From assembly GCA_052387905.1 (NCBI GenBank), contig JBQTIR010000036.1, positions 62,001-126,000 of the forward strand: DNA of 64,000 nt, written 5' to 3'. Each line of letters starts with the position of its first letter. Position 1 is the stretch's first letter. Positions 49,051-57,603 of this stretch are shown here, piece after piece. Position numbers and translations under genes: made by a program. The DNA comes from JBQTII01 sp052387905 (GTDB lineage: Bacteria; Actinomycetota; Actinomycetes; Sporichthyales; Sporichthyaceae). The notes under the pieces were generated by a model, which saw nothing but the letters and a program-made list of their open reading frames with translations, ran no database searches and was not told the origin of the DNA.

Positions 49051-50241
49051 GTGCCAGACCCCGACCGGCCCCGCGCAGACGCAGGCGCCTCCCACCCGGT
49101 GACGGGGCGCCCGGTCGTGGGCATGGTCGGTGGCGGCCAACTGGCGCGGATGACCGCCCAGGCAGCCATCGCCCTCGACGTCCGGCTCCGGGTACTCGCC
49201 GAGTCCGCCGAGGCCTGCGCGGCTCAGGTTGCGGCGGAGGTCACCGTCGGCGACCCCGACGATCTGGAGACGCTGCGGCGCTTTGCCGCCGGCGTCGACG
49301 TGCTGACCTTCGACCACGAGGGTGTCCCGACCGAGCACCTGGCCAAGCTTGAGGCTGACGGTGTGCTGGTTCGCCCCGGATCCGCGGCCCTGGTTCACGC
49401 GCAGGACAAGGTCGCGATGCGCACCCGCTTGAGCGCCGCCGGCATCCCGTGCCCGCGCTGGACCCAGGTCACGACCGCAGCGCAGGTGATGGCCTTCGTC
49501 GCGGAGCTCGGCGGGCCAATCGTCGCCAAGACCCCCCGCGGCGGGTACGACGGCCGCGGGGTGCGGATCGTCGAACGCGCCGAGCAGGTCAGCGACTGGC
49601 TGGCCCGTGGCCCGGTGCTGTTGGAGGAGAAGGTCGCGTTCACCCGCGAGCTTGCGGTCCAGGTCGCCCGCAGCCCGCACGGGCAGGCGGCGGTCTACCC
49701 GGTCGTGGAGACGGTCCAGCGCCGCGGGATCTGCCGGGAGGTGCTCGCCCCCGCCGCGATCGCCGACGACCACGCCGTCGCGGCGCAGCGGGCCGCGCTG
49801 ACGATCGCCGCCGACCTCGACGTCGTCGGGATGCTCGCCGTCGAGCTGTTCGACACCCCGGACGGCGTCCTGGTCAACGAGCTCGCGATGCGCCCGCACA
49901 ACAGCGGGCACTGGACGATCGAAGGGTCCCTCACCAGCCAGTTCGAGCAGCACCTGCGCGCGGTCCTGGACTGGCCGCTCGGCGCGGTCACGATGACGGC
50001 GCCGCATGCGGTGATGGCCAATGTGCTCGGCAGCGATGAGCCGGAGCGCTTCCCGGACCTGTTCGGTGGCTACCTGCACTGCCTGGCCCACGACCCCGGC
50101 GTGCGGATCCACAACTACGGCAAGACGATGGTCACCGGACGCAAGGTCGGCCACGTCACCGTCACTGGTAACGACCCGTCAGACTTACTGACCCGGGCCC
50201 AGCATGCCGCAGCGTTTCTGCGAGGAGAGATCCATGAGTGA
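49051..50241 (+). CDS. purK: 5-(carboxyamino)imidazole ribonucleotide synthase
   Basis: A 396-residue ATP-grasp enzyme that carboxylates AIR in purine synthesis. Seen: VGMVGGGQLARMTAQAA, TFDHEGVPTEHLAKLE, KTPRGGYDGRGV, LEEKVAFTRELAV and ELAMRPHNSGHWTIEG. GTG 49051 is chosen; TATAGC at 49036-49041 lies just upstream and could be a -10 box of a short-leader transcript. It overlaps purE by eight bases. Confidence 0.95.
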   Translation: MPDPDRPRADAGASHPVTGRPVVGMVGGGQLARMTAQAAIALDVRLRVLAESAEACAAQVAAEVTVGDPDDLETLRRFAAGVDVLTFDHEGVPTEHLAKLEADGVLVRPGSAALVHAQDKVAMRTRLSAAGIPCPRWTQVTTAAQVMAFVAELGGPIVAKTPRGGYDGRGVRIVERAEQVSDWLARGPVLLEEKVAFTRELAVQVARSPHGQAAVYPVVETVQRRGICREVLAPAAIADDHAVAAQRAALTIAADLDVVGMLAVELFDTPDGVLVNELAMRPHNSGHWTIEGSLTSQFEQHLRAVLDWPLGAVTMTAPHAVMANVLGSDEPERFPDLFGGYLHCLAHDPGVRIHNYGKTMVTGRKVGHVTVTGNDPSDLLTRAQHAAAFLRGEIHE

Positions 50242-50737
50242 GACCCGCCCGCTGGTCGGCGTCGTGATGGGCTCGGACTCGGACTGGCCGGTGATGGAGG
50301 CCGCAGCCGAGGCGTTGGCCGAGTTCGACATCGCGCACGAGTGCGACGTGGTCTCCGCACACCGGATGCCGCACACGATGCTCGACTACGGAAGCACAGC
50401 AGCGGGCCGCGGGCTGCGGGTGATCATCGCCGGCGCCGGCGGCGCCGCGCACCTGCCGGGCATGCTTGCCGCTGTCACCCCGCTGCCGGTGATCGGAGTG
50501 CCCGTCCCGTTGCGTCAACTCGACGGGATGGACTCGCTGCTCTCGATCGTGCAGATGCCCGCCGGGGTCCCGGTGGCCACCGTCGCGATCGGCGGCGCGC
50601 GCAACGCCGGGCTGCTCGCGGTCCGTATCCTCGCCGCGTCCGACCCCGACCTGCAGGCCCGGATGTGCGAGTTCCAGTCCGAGCTGGGCGCCCAGGCCAG
50701 GGCCAAAGGTGCCGCCCTGCGGGGCCGCAAGCCCTGA
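50234..50737 (+). CDS. purE: N5-CAIR mutase
   Basis: A 167-residue enzyme converting N5-CAIR to CAIR, the step after PurK. Seen: VGVVMGSDSDWPVM, SAHRMPHTMLDY with the catalytic His, IAGAGGAAHLPGM and PVIGVPVP. GAGGAGAG precedes the ATG inside the purK 3' end; the genes overlap by eight bases, indicating coupling. Confidence 0.96.
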   Translation: MSETRPLVGVVMGSDSDWPVMEAAAEALAEFDIAHECDVVSAHRMPHTMLDYGSTAAGRGLRVIIAGAGGAAHLPGMLAAVTPLPVIGVPVPLRQLDGMDSLLSIVQMPAGVPVATVAIGGARNAGLLAVRILAASDPDLQARMCEFQSELGAQARAKGAALRGRKP

Positions 50738-50744
50738 CGCAACC

Positions 50745-51224
50745 TCAGTTGCCCTCGCGCAGGAGTTCGTCGAGCTTGGCGTAGCCGGCGTTCACGCCGG
50801 CCTCCATGCCGCTGTTCAGCCAGCCTGCGCGGGCTTCGAAGCTGTCGCATAGCGAGCTCGCGTGCAGCCGGGCCCGCCCGTCGCCGAGATCGGTGAAGGT
50901 GAGGGTCTCCAGGGCGACGCCGTCGGGTTGGCCCTCCCAGGTGAAGGTCTGCACCAGGCGGTCGGTGCGCACCTCGTGGAAGCAGCCGTGGAAGCCGTGC
51001 TCTACCCCTTCGTGGGTCGTGACCCAGCGCCAGCTGCCGCCGGAACGCGCATCCCAGTAGTCGATGCGGGTATCGGCGTGCGGTCCGATCCACCGGGCGA
51101 ACAGCTCCGGGTCGGTGTGGGCGCGGAACAGCTGCTCGGGGGTGGCCGCGAAGTCGCGGGTGATGTGGATGACCGGGACGGTCGGGTCGGCCTCGATCGT
51201 GGCCTGGGTCAGGTCTGTGTTCAC
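50745..51224 (-). CDS. SRPBCC (AHSA1-like) protein
   Basis: A 159-residue START-like barrel protein: FAATPEQLFRAHTDPELFARWIGP at the start, GVEHGFHGCFHEVR in the middle and a C-terminal amphipathic helix with GWLNSGMEAG. Such proteins bind hydrophobic ligands and very often pair with an ArsR regulator, as here. The GTG overlaps the ArsR stop (GTGA). The ligand is unknown. Confidence 0.88.
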   Translation of the reverse strand: MNTDLTQATIEADPTVPVIHITRDFAATPEQLFRAHTDPELFARWIGPHADTRIDYWDARSGGSWRWVTTHEGVEHGFHGCFHEVRTDRLVQTFTWEGQPDGVALETLTFTDLGDGRARLHASSLCDSFEARAGWLNSGMEAGVNAGYAKLDELLREGN

Positions 51225-51571
51225 GGCGCCCTCTCCTTAGGGGTTTGCGCGGGGTCAGGGATGTCGGCGAGCACGGCGTCGAGGCGGCGGTAGCGCTCCT
51301 CGACGACGCGTCGGTACTGCTCGATCCAGCCCGTGAGCCGGTCGAGCACCTCGGCTTCCAGGTGCACCGGTCGGCGCTGGGCGTCGCGGCTACGGGTGAC
51401 CAGGCCGGCGTCGGTGAGCACCTTCAGGTGCTTGGAGACCGCCTGCAGGCTCATCTCGTACGGCGCCGCGAGTTCACCGACCGTGGCGTCACCCACGGTC
51501 AGCCGTGCGACGATGTCGCGCCGGGTCGGGTCGGCCAGGGCTGCGAAGAGTCGGGACAGGTCGTCCGTCAC
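51221..51571 (-). CDS. ArsR-family transcriptional repressor
   Basis: A 116-residue winged-HTH regulator (LFAALADPTRRDIVARL ... YEMSLQAVSKHLKVLTDAGLVTRSRD). It lacks the Cys metal sites of ArsR/SmtB and belongs to the group paired with SRPBCC proteins, for which autoregulation is usual. GAGGAGGG lies before the GTG. Two identical palindromes upstream are its probable operators. Confidence 0.92.
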   Translation of the reverse strand: MTDDLSRLFAALADPTRRDIVARLTVGDATVGELAAPYEMSLQAVSKHLKVLTDAGLVTRSRDAQRRPVHLEAEVLDRLTGWIEQYRRVVEERYRRLDAVLADIPDPAQTPKERAP

Positions 51572-51581
51572 AGTCCCTCCT

Positions 51582-51641
51582 CAACCACTTGGTTGAATAA
51601 ACCATACACGGCGGTCGGGTCCGTCGTCAACCACTTGGTTG
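51582..51641 (-). promoter_or_regulatory. promoter and twin operators of the arsR-SRPBCC operon
   Basis: The palindrome CAACCACTTGGTTG occurs at 51582-51595 and 51628-51641. On the minus strand TTGACG (51630-51625) and TATGGT (51606-51601) are spaced 18 bases as -35 and -10. One operator overlaps the -35 box and the other lies between the -10 box and the start codon, fitting repression by the ArsR protein. Confidence 0.8.
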
Positions 51642-51690
51642 AATTAAACGGCCAGTGTCCCTGCGAGGCGAGATATCGGCCCAGGGTGTC

Positions 51691-51755
51691 GCGGCAGGAC
51701 GACCATGACCCGTGCGGCAGAATGACCACATGATGGCGGCAGAACGACCACGTGG
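51691..51755 (+). repeat. three 22-23-bp direct repeats at the start of the DUF4143 gene
   Basis: Copies begin GCGGCAG at 51691, 51714 and 51736 and continue GACGACCATG, AATGACCACATG and AACGACCACGTG. They run into the first codons of the ATPase gene, so they look like operator iterons; no RNA or CRISPR role is evident. Confidence 0.55.
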
Positions 51756-53052
51756 TGATGCTGGCGATCCTCCCCTGCGCCCCTTGCTCGCGCGGAACGC
51801 GGAGTCCGCGGTTCGGGCAGCGCTTGCCGATACCCGGGTTGTGGCGATCAACGGGGCGCGCCAGGTCGGCAAGAGCACCCTGGCCAGGATCGTGTTGCGT
51901 GAGTTCCCGGACGCCGAAGAACGCCGGCTCGACGACCCGGCGACCCTGGCCGCTGCGCAGCGCGATCCGGTCGGGTTCCTGCGCCATCCCGGGCTGCTGC
52001 TGATCGATGAGATCCAACGCGCGCCGGGGCTGCTGTTGCCGATCAAGGACGCCGTCGACACCGATCCACGTCCGGGCCGATTCCTGCTCACCGGATCCGC
52101 GCGGATTCTGGCACTTGGGAAGCTGCCGGACGCGCTGCCCGGCCGGATGGAGTCGATCGAACTGTGGCCGCTCTCGCAGGCAGAGATCGACGATGCCGGG
52201 GACGGTTCTGTATCGGCGAGCTTCCTCGATGCCGCCTTCGGATTCGGCGCTGATCTGCACAACCCAGGGCGCGAGACCCGAGAGGACTATGTCGCGCGAA
52301 TGTGCCGTGGCGGTTACCCGGAGGCGGTGCTGCGCGCAGATCCCCGACGACGTGCCCGCCTGCTGGGCTCTTACGTCGAGGCAGTGGTCGGAAAGGACGT
52401 CCAGGAACTTCGGGAGGTCGGTCAGCTCACCGAACTGCGTCGGCTGGTGGCCACCGTCGCCGGGCGCGCGGGGTCCTTGCTGGTGCCGGCCAACGTGGCG
52501 GCGGATCTCGGCCTGTCACGCACGACCGTCGTGCGCTACCTGGATCTGTTGGAGGCCGTGTTCTTGATCCGGCGGATCCCGTCCTGGAGCAATGCGCTGA
52601 CTCGCCGCGCGATCGGCACCCCCAAGGTCGTGTTCACCGATTCCGGCTTGTTGTGTCAGGTACTCGGAACCGATGCCGGCGGACTGCGCTCGATGGGTGC
52701 ACCGGTGGGCCACATCGTGGAGTCGTTCGCACTCAGCGAGATCGCCCGCCAACTCGACGGTGCCGACGGCGAAGTGCGATTGCATCACTACCGCACGCGG
52801 GACGGGGCCGAGGTGGACGCGCTCCTGGAGAACGCCGCAGGGCAGGTGGTCGGCATCGAGGTGAAGGCAACGGAGTCAGTCCGGGGCAGTGACTTCGCTG
52901 GCTTGCGGCACCTCCAGGAGCGCCTGGGAGAGCGGTTCCGTGCAGGTTTCGTCCTGCATCTGGGGATCCAGTCGCTGCCCTTCGGCCCCCGGATGCGCGC
53001 GCTCCCGCTTTCGTCTCTGTGGGATCGGCTCACTCAGCCGGGGGGATGTTGA
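51730..53052 (+). CDS. AAA-type ATPase with DUF4143 domain
   Basis: A 440-residue protein: N-terminal AAA domain with Walker A NGARQVGKST and Walker B LLLIDEIQ, sensor-like LTGSARIL, a winged-helix region (LGLSRTTVVRYLDLLEAVFLI) and a C-terminal DUF4143 nuclease-like fold (DGAEVDALLEN ... VVGIEVKATESVRGSDF) whose D...E-x-K pattern is typical of restriction-like folds. Usually found as a single-gene accessory unit; role unknown. ATG 51730 and 51733 are both possible, GTG 51712 less so. It overlaps the convergent flavoenzyme gene by 23 bases. Confidence 0.85.
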   Translation: MMAAERPRGDAGDPPLRPLLARNAESAVRAALADTRVVAINGARQVGKSTLARIVLREFPDAEERRLDDPATLAAAQRDPVGFLRHPGLLLIDEIQRAPGLLLPIKDAVDTDPRPGRFLLTGSARILALGKLPDALPGRMESIELWPLSQAEIDDAGDGSVSASFLDAAFGFGADLHNPGRETREDYVARMCRGGYPEAVLRADPRRRARLLGSYVEAVVGKDVQELREVGQLTELRRLVATVAGRAGSLLVPANVAADLGLSRTTVVRYLDLLEAVFLIRRIPSWSNALTRRAIGTPKVVFTDSGLLCQVLGTDAGGLRSMGAPVGHIVESFALSEIARQLDGADGEVRLHHYRTRDGAEVDALLENAAGQVVGIEVKATESVRGSDFAGLRHLQERLGERFRAGFVLHLGIQSLPFGPRMRALPLSSLWDRLTQPGGC

Positions 53053-54427
53053 CGTTGTTCCGGAACACGTTGTCCGGGTCGTAGACGGCCTTGATGCCGG
53101 CCAGCCGCCCGTACTTCTCCGGGCCGTAGGAGGCCACGATGCGCTCGGCATCGAACTCCACCATGTTGTTGACGTAGTCCCCGATTCCCAACGAATGAGG
53201 CTGCAGATCGCTCCACAGCCCGCGCACCCAGTCGCGTTCGGCCGCCCACATGTCCATGCTCTGGGTCAGTCCGACGATCATCGTGGCGTAGCGCGGGGTC
53301 CGGGTGCTGCCGTAGGCCGTCTCCATTTCGCCGACCGCGGAGTAGGCCTCGTCGAGGCGGTAGAACATGACCAGCGACGTGGGTGAGGTGCGTCCCGGCA
53401 GGTGCGCGAGCAAGGCGTCGATGGCGCCGTCGCTCAACTCAGCCAACTGCGTGCCCTTCTCGTAGGAGAACTGTCCCCATGCCGTGGGCTCGTCCTGCAG
53501 CTGCTGAAGAGCGGTGTAGGGCATCGGCGTGGCGAACTCGAACAGCGGCGTCAGCGCAGAGCGGATCTGCCCGCATTGCTCGGCATGATCCTGCGGCGGG
53601 CCGAAGCCCACGACGATCAGGAGCACGCCGGGCTTGAAGTGGTGCTCGGGCGGAACGAAGGGAAGCGGCGGTGCGTTGAGCAGGCCGATGAGCACATTGG
53701 TCTCCCGTGGGAGCACCGGGACCTGCTCGCGGATCATGCGCAGCGCGTCGCTGCCGCGCTCGGCCTCCCAGAAGAACAGGCCTACGTGGAGCAGCGGACC
53801 GACGGGGTGCAGCGCATACTCGAACGTCGTCACCACGCCGAAGTTTCCGCCGCCGCCGCGCAGCGCCCAGAACAGGTCCGGGTGATTGTCCGCATCGGTC
53901 CACACGATGCGGCCATCCGCGAGGACCACCTCAGCACCAGTCAGGTTGTCGATGGTCAGCCCGTGCATGCGGGTCAGCCATCCCATGCCCCCGCCGAGGG
54001 TCAGGCCGCCCACACCTGTATGGCTGATCATTCCGCCGGGAGTGGCCAGACCGTGGACCTGCGTCGCGGCGTCGAGGTCGGCGAGTAGCGCGCCGCCGCC
54101 GACCCGGGCCCGCCGGCTGTCGGCGTCGACCTCGACGGCGTTCAGCAGAGCCAGGTTGATCATCAGGGCATCGTCGGCGACCGCGTAACCGCCAGTGTTG
54201 TGAGCCCCGCCGCGCACGGTCACCGCGATGCCCGCGCCGCGGGCGAACTCGATCGCGGCCGCGACGTCCTGGGCGCTGGTGGCCATGACGATCCCGACCG
54301 GGCGCCGGTCGATCTGCGTGTTCCAGACCCGCCGGGCGTCGTCGTAACCGGGATCGCCAGGCCCGTGCACCTCACCTTTGACCGCCTGTCGCAGCGCATC
54401 AAGGTCGGCGTCGCGGGTCACGGTCAT
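53030..54427 (-). CDS. BBE-type FAD-linked oxidoreductase
   Basis: A 465-residue flavoprotein of the berberine-bridge-enzyme family. The PP-loop RGGAHNTGGYAV provides the His for covalent FAD linkage; the second site, GGMGWLTRMHGLTIDNL, has His in place of the Cys used for bicovalent flavin, so the FAD is probably held by one bond. The C-terminal NNVNIPP motif (FRNNVNI) is the BBE tail. GAGGAG lies before the ATG. Substrate may be a sugar, phenol or secondary metabolite; it is unknown. Confidence 0.87.
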   Translation of the reverse strand: MTVTRDADLDALRQAVKGEVHGPGDPGYDDARRVWNTQIDRRPVGIVMATSAQDVAAAIEFARGAGIAVTVRGGAHNTGGYAVADDALMINLALLNAVEVDADSRRARVGGGALLADLDAATQVHGLATPGGMISHTGVGGLTLGGGMGWLTRMHGLTIDNLTGAEVVLADGRIVWTDADNHPDLFWALRGGGGNFGVVTTFEYALHPVGPLLHVGLFFWEAERGSDALRMIREQVPVLPRETNVLIGLLNAPPLPFVPPEHHFKPGVLLIVVGFGPPQDHAEQCGQIRSALTPLFEFATPMPYTALQQLQDEPTAWGQFSYEKGTQLAELSDGAIDALLAHLPGRTSPTSLVMFYRLDEAYSAVGEMETAYGSTRTPRYATMIVGLTQSMDMWAAERDWVRGLWSDLQPHSLGIGDYVNNMVEFDAERIVASYGPEKYGRLAGIKAVYDPDNVFRNNVNIPPAE

Positions 54428-54437
54428 GGTGTGCTCC

Positions 54438-55781
54438 TCAGGGTCGGCCCAGGCTCCGGTAGGTCCAGCCTGCCGCGCGCCAGCGCACCGGGTCCAGAGT
54501 GTTGCGGGCATCGAGCACGACGCGCTGGGCGACGACGCCGTCGAGCACGGCCGGGTCCATCTCGCGGAACTCCGGCCACTCGGTCAGGTGCAGCACGACG
54601 TCGGCGTCGCGGCAGGCGTCCAGGGCGGACTCGGCGTAGGACAGGGTCGGGAAGAGCTTGCGCGCGTTGTCCATGGCCTTGGGGTCATAGACCGTGACCA
54701 GGGCGCCCTGCAGCTGGATCTGTCCGGCGACGCTGAGGGCGGGGGAGTCCCGGCAGTCGTCGGAGGCCGGTTTGAACGCCGCGCCCAGCACCGCGACCCG
54801 GCGCCCGAGCAAGGTCCCGCCGCACGCCGCCCGGGTCAGCTCGACGGTCCGGGCCCGTCGGCGCATGTTGATCGCGTCGACCTCGCGCAGGAAGGTTAGG
54901 GCCTCCGAGGCTCCGAGCTCGCCGGCACGGGCCATGAACGCCCGGATGTCCTTGGGCAGGCAGCCCCCGCCGAAGCCGAGTCCGGCGTTGAGGAAGCGCC
55001 GACCGATGCGGGGGTCGTGCCCGAGCGCGTCGGCCAGCACGGTGACGTCGGCCCCGGCGGCCTCGCACACCTCGGCCATGGCGTTGATGAAGGAGATCTT
55101 CGTCGCGAGGAACGCGTTGGCGGCGACCTTGACCAGTTCCGCGGTCGCGTAGTCGGTGACCAGGAACGGGATGTCCGCACCGATCAGGTCGGCGTAGACC
55201 TCCCGCAACAGTGCCTCGGCGGTGCCGCCCTCGCGGACCCCGACGACCAGACGGTCCGGGCGCAGGGTGTCGGTGACCGCGAAGCCCTCACGCAGGAACT
55301 CCGGGTTCCAGGCCAGCTCCACGGCGCCGGCAGCCGGGGCGAGCTCGGTAAGGAGAGCGGCGAGGCGGGCCGCCGTGCCGACCGGGACCGTCGACTTGCC
55401 CACGATCAGGGCGGGGCGGTCCAGATGGGGCGCAAGGGCGGTGATCACGCCGTCGACCTGACTGAGATCTGCCGCCAGGTCACCGCGCCGCTGCGGAGTT
55501 CCGACGCAGGTGAAGTGGATGTCGCCGAAGGCGGCCACCTCGGCGAAGGAGGTGGTGAAGCTCAGGCGCCCACTGGAGAGGTGCTTGGCGACCAGCGGCT
55601 GCAGGTCGGGCTCGTAGAACGGCACCTCGCCGCCCGCCAGCGTGGCAATTTTGGCGGCGTCGACGTCCATCCCGAGGACCTCAAAGCCCAGTTCGGCCAT
55701 GCAGGCCGCGTGGGTCACCCCGAGGTAGCCCGTCCCCAGCACCGTGATGCGCCGCACGCCAGTCCCGTCCATGACGCCCAT
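54438..55781 (-). CDS. UDP-glucose/GDP-mannose dehydrogenase
   Basis: A 447-residue NAD-dependent dehydrogenase making a UDP-uronic acid for a surface glycan. Seen: the NAD loop VLGTGYLGVTHAACMAELGF, STVPVGTA, WNPEFLREG, ATKISFINAMAE and the catalytic Cys in GLGFGGGCLPKDIRA. ATG 55781 or ATG 55772 are both plausible. It lies head to head with the first LCP gene and begins the polysaccharide locus. UDP-glucose is the usual substrate, but GDP-mannose or UDP-ManNAc cannot be excluded. Confidence 0.9.
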   Translation of the reverse strand: MGVMDGTGVRRITVLGTGYLGVTHAACMAELGFEVLGMDVDAAKIATLAGGEVPFYEPDLQPLVAKHLSSGRLSFTTSFAEVAAFGDIHFTCVGTPQRRGDLAADLSQVDGVITALAPHLDRPALIVGKSTVPVGTAARLAALLTELAPAAGAVELAWNPEFLREGFAVTDTLRPDRLVVGVREGGTAEALLREVYADLIGADIPFLVTDYATAELVKVAANAFLATKISFINAMAEVCEAAGADVTVLADALGHDPRIGRRFLNAGLGFGGGCLPKDIRAFMARAGELGASEALTFLREVDAINMRRRARTVELTRAACGGTLLGRRVAVLGAAFKPASDDCRDSPALSVAGQIQLQGALVTVYDPKAMDNARKLFPTLSYAESALDACRDADVVLHLTEWPEFREMDPAVLDGVVAQRVVLDARNTLDPVRWRAAGWTYRSLGRP

Positions 55782-55939
55782 TGTCTCTGGTCCAGGGCCG
55801 GGTGTGCCGGGCATCGTCCCCGGGTAGCCCAAGATCCTTCCGAAAGCACACACACAGGGCGCGGAGTCAGACTGCGGACGCACAAGTTCTGTCGCCGCCT
55901 GACAGTTCGTTCGCCGGCCGACCAAGAGGGGACGTCGCG

Positions 55940-57427
55940 TTGTTGACCGTTCCCGCCGATGACGTCATGCGAGGTTCCGAGCGGGTGCGCTTTCGTCGTG
56001 CGCTCGCGCTGCTCGGGATGACGCTGATCCTGCCGGGCTCGGCGCAGCTGATGAGCGGCAGTCAGGTCGTCGGGCGCGCCGCGCTGCGCGTGGTGGGGCT
56101 GGTGGTCGTGGGCGCCCTCGCGTCGTTGCTGATCCTGGGCACGGACGGCTACGTCGAACTCGGGCTCGAATCACGCCCGCTCCTGCTGCTGCAGAGCGCC
56201 ATCATCGTGCTCGGGCTGTGCTGGCTGGCCCTGTTCGTCGACGCCTGGCGCCTGGGCCGCCCGCCCACCCTGATCCGCGAGCACCGGCTCATCTGCGCGG
56301 TGATGTCGCTGCTGCTCATGGCGGCCGTGGCAGCGCCGGCGGCCTACAGCGCGTCGCTGCTGCAGGCCCACCGCAAGTTCCTGGACACCACGTTCCCCTC
56401 CGGTGGGGTCGTCGATCTCTACCAGGGGCGGCTCAACATCCTGCTGCTCGGTGGGGACGGGGGGAGCAACCGCACCGGCGTGCGCACGGACTCGATCACG
56501 CTCGCGAGCATCGACGTCGCGTCCGGGCGCACCCTGCTCTTCTCGCTCCCGCGCAACCTGGAGTTCCTGCAGTTCCCGCCCGGAACTGCGATGGCCGCGC
56601 AGTTCCCCAATGGCTTCGATCCGACGCCCGGGCAACCGGACTTCGCGTTCGGCATCTACACCTACGGCACCGATAACCCGCAGATGTTCCCCGGTGCCCC
56701 GGACCCGGGAGCGCGGGCGCTGCAGCAGGCGGTCGCCCAGACCCTCGGCGTTCCGGTGCATTACTACGCGCTGGTGAACCTGGCCGGGTTCCGCTCGGTG
56801 GTCGATGCGATCGGCGGGGTCACGATCAACGTCGCCGATCGGCTCCCGATCGGCGGTGGCAGGAACCTCGCCGGCGACCGGCAGGAGATTCTGGGCTACA
56901 TCGAGCCCGGGCTGCAGAAGCTCGATGGGTATCGCGCGCTCTGGTATTCGCGGTCCCGCTCGGACAGCACCGACTACGACCGCATCGAGCGTCAGCGCTG
57001 CATGTTCGGGGCGATCCTGCGCGAGGCCGATCCGCTCAACGTGCTGCGCAACTACACCCAGCTGACCAAGGCCGCCAAGCAGGTGCTCACCACCGACCTC
57101 TCCCGCGGCGAGCTCACCCGCCTGGTCGATGTCGCGACCAAGGCCAAGGGCACCAAGATCGTCGGGGTGCCGTTCGTGCCGCCGTTGATCGACCCGGCGG
57201 CGCCGGACCTGGCGTTCATCCGGGAGCGGGTCCAGGCGGCCATCGCGAAGCAGGCGGCCTCGGCGGCTGCGAACCCGGACGCCACGCCGACCGCCAAGGG
57301 CGCGGACAAGAAGGCGCCGCAGAAGGCGAAGAAGAAGGCTCAGGAGAAGGCGAAGAAGAAGGCAGCGGCGCCCCCCACAACGCCGGGTGAGGCCACGGCG
57401 CTGGAGGACACCTGCCGCTACGAGTGA
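55940..57427 (+). CDS. LytR-CpsA-Psr (LCP) family glycan ligase, copy 1
   Basis: A 495-residue membrane protein that would move lipid-linked glycan to peptidoglycan. Four N-terminal hydrophobic segments are followed by the LCP domain: LNILLLGGDGGSNRTGVRTDSITLASID (cited by GVRTDSI), FSLPRNLEFL, YYALVNLAGFRSVVDAIGGVTINV and LWYSRSRSDSTDYDRIERQR, with the conserved Arg and Asp. A Lys/Ala-rich tail precedes a final DTCRYE shared with copy 2. TTG 55940 is inferred because LLTVPADDV is where both copies become alike and AAGAGGGG precedes it. Confidence 0.88.
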   Translation: MLTVPADDVMRGSERVRFRRALALLGMTLILPGSAQLMSGSQVVGRAALRVVGLVVVGALASLLILGTDGYVELGLESRPLLLLQSAIIVLGLCWLALFVDAWRLGRPPTLIREHRLICAVMSLLLMAAVAAPAAYSASLLQAHRKFLDTTFPSGGVVDLYQGRLNILLLGGDGGSNRTGVRTDSITLASIDVASGRTLLFSLPRNLEFLQFPPGTAMAAQFPNGFDPTPGQPDFAFGIYTYGTDNPQMFPGAPDPGARALQQAVAQTLGVPVHYYALVNLAGFRSVVDAIGGVTINVADRLPIGGGRNLAGDRQEILGYIEPGLQKLDGYRALWYSRSRSDSTDYDRIERQRCMFGAILREADPLNVLRNYTQLTKAAKQVLTTDLSRGELTRLVDVATKAKGTKIVGVPFVPPLIDPAAPDLAFIRERVQAAIAKQAASAAANPDATPTAKGADKKAPQKAKKKAQEKAKKKAAAPPTTPGEATALEDTCRYE

Positions 57428-57446
57428 TGCTGGACGATCGGGTGAA

Positions 57447-57484
57447 ATGTGCACACTCGGGGCGACTCGACAAGATGTGCACAC
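57447..57484. promoter_or_regulatory. two ATGTGCACAC repeats before the second LCP gene
   Basis: ATGTGCACAC occurs at 57447-57456 and 57475-57484, 28 bp apart. Each contains the palindrome TGTGCACA. They lie about 120-150 bases before the LCP-2 start and may be regulator sites. Confidence 0.4.
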
Positions 57485-57603
57485 AGCAGGGCCCTTCTGC
57501 GCTGATACTTAAGGTTCGCCCGCCGTACCACGACCCGCCCGCCCCAGCGTGCTCATCCGCCCGCCTGAAGCCTTCGCCCTGTCCCGGATCGAAAGGACCC
57601 GCG

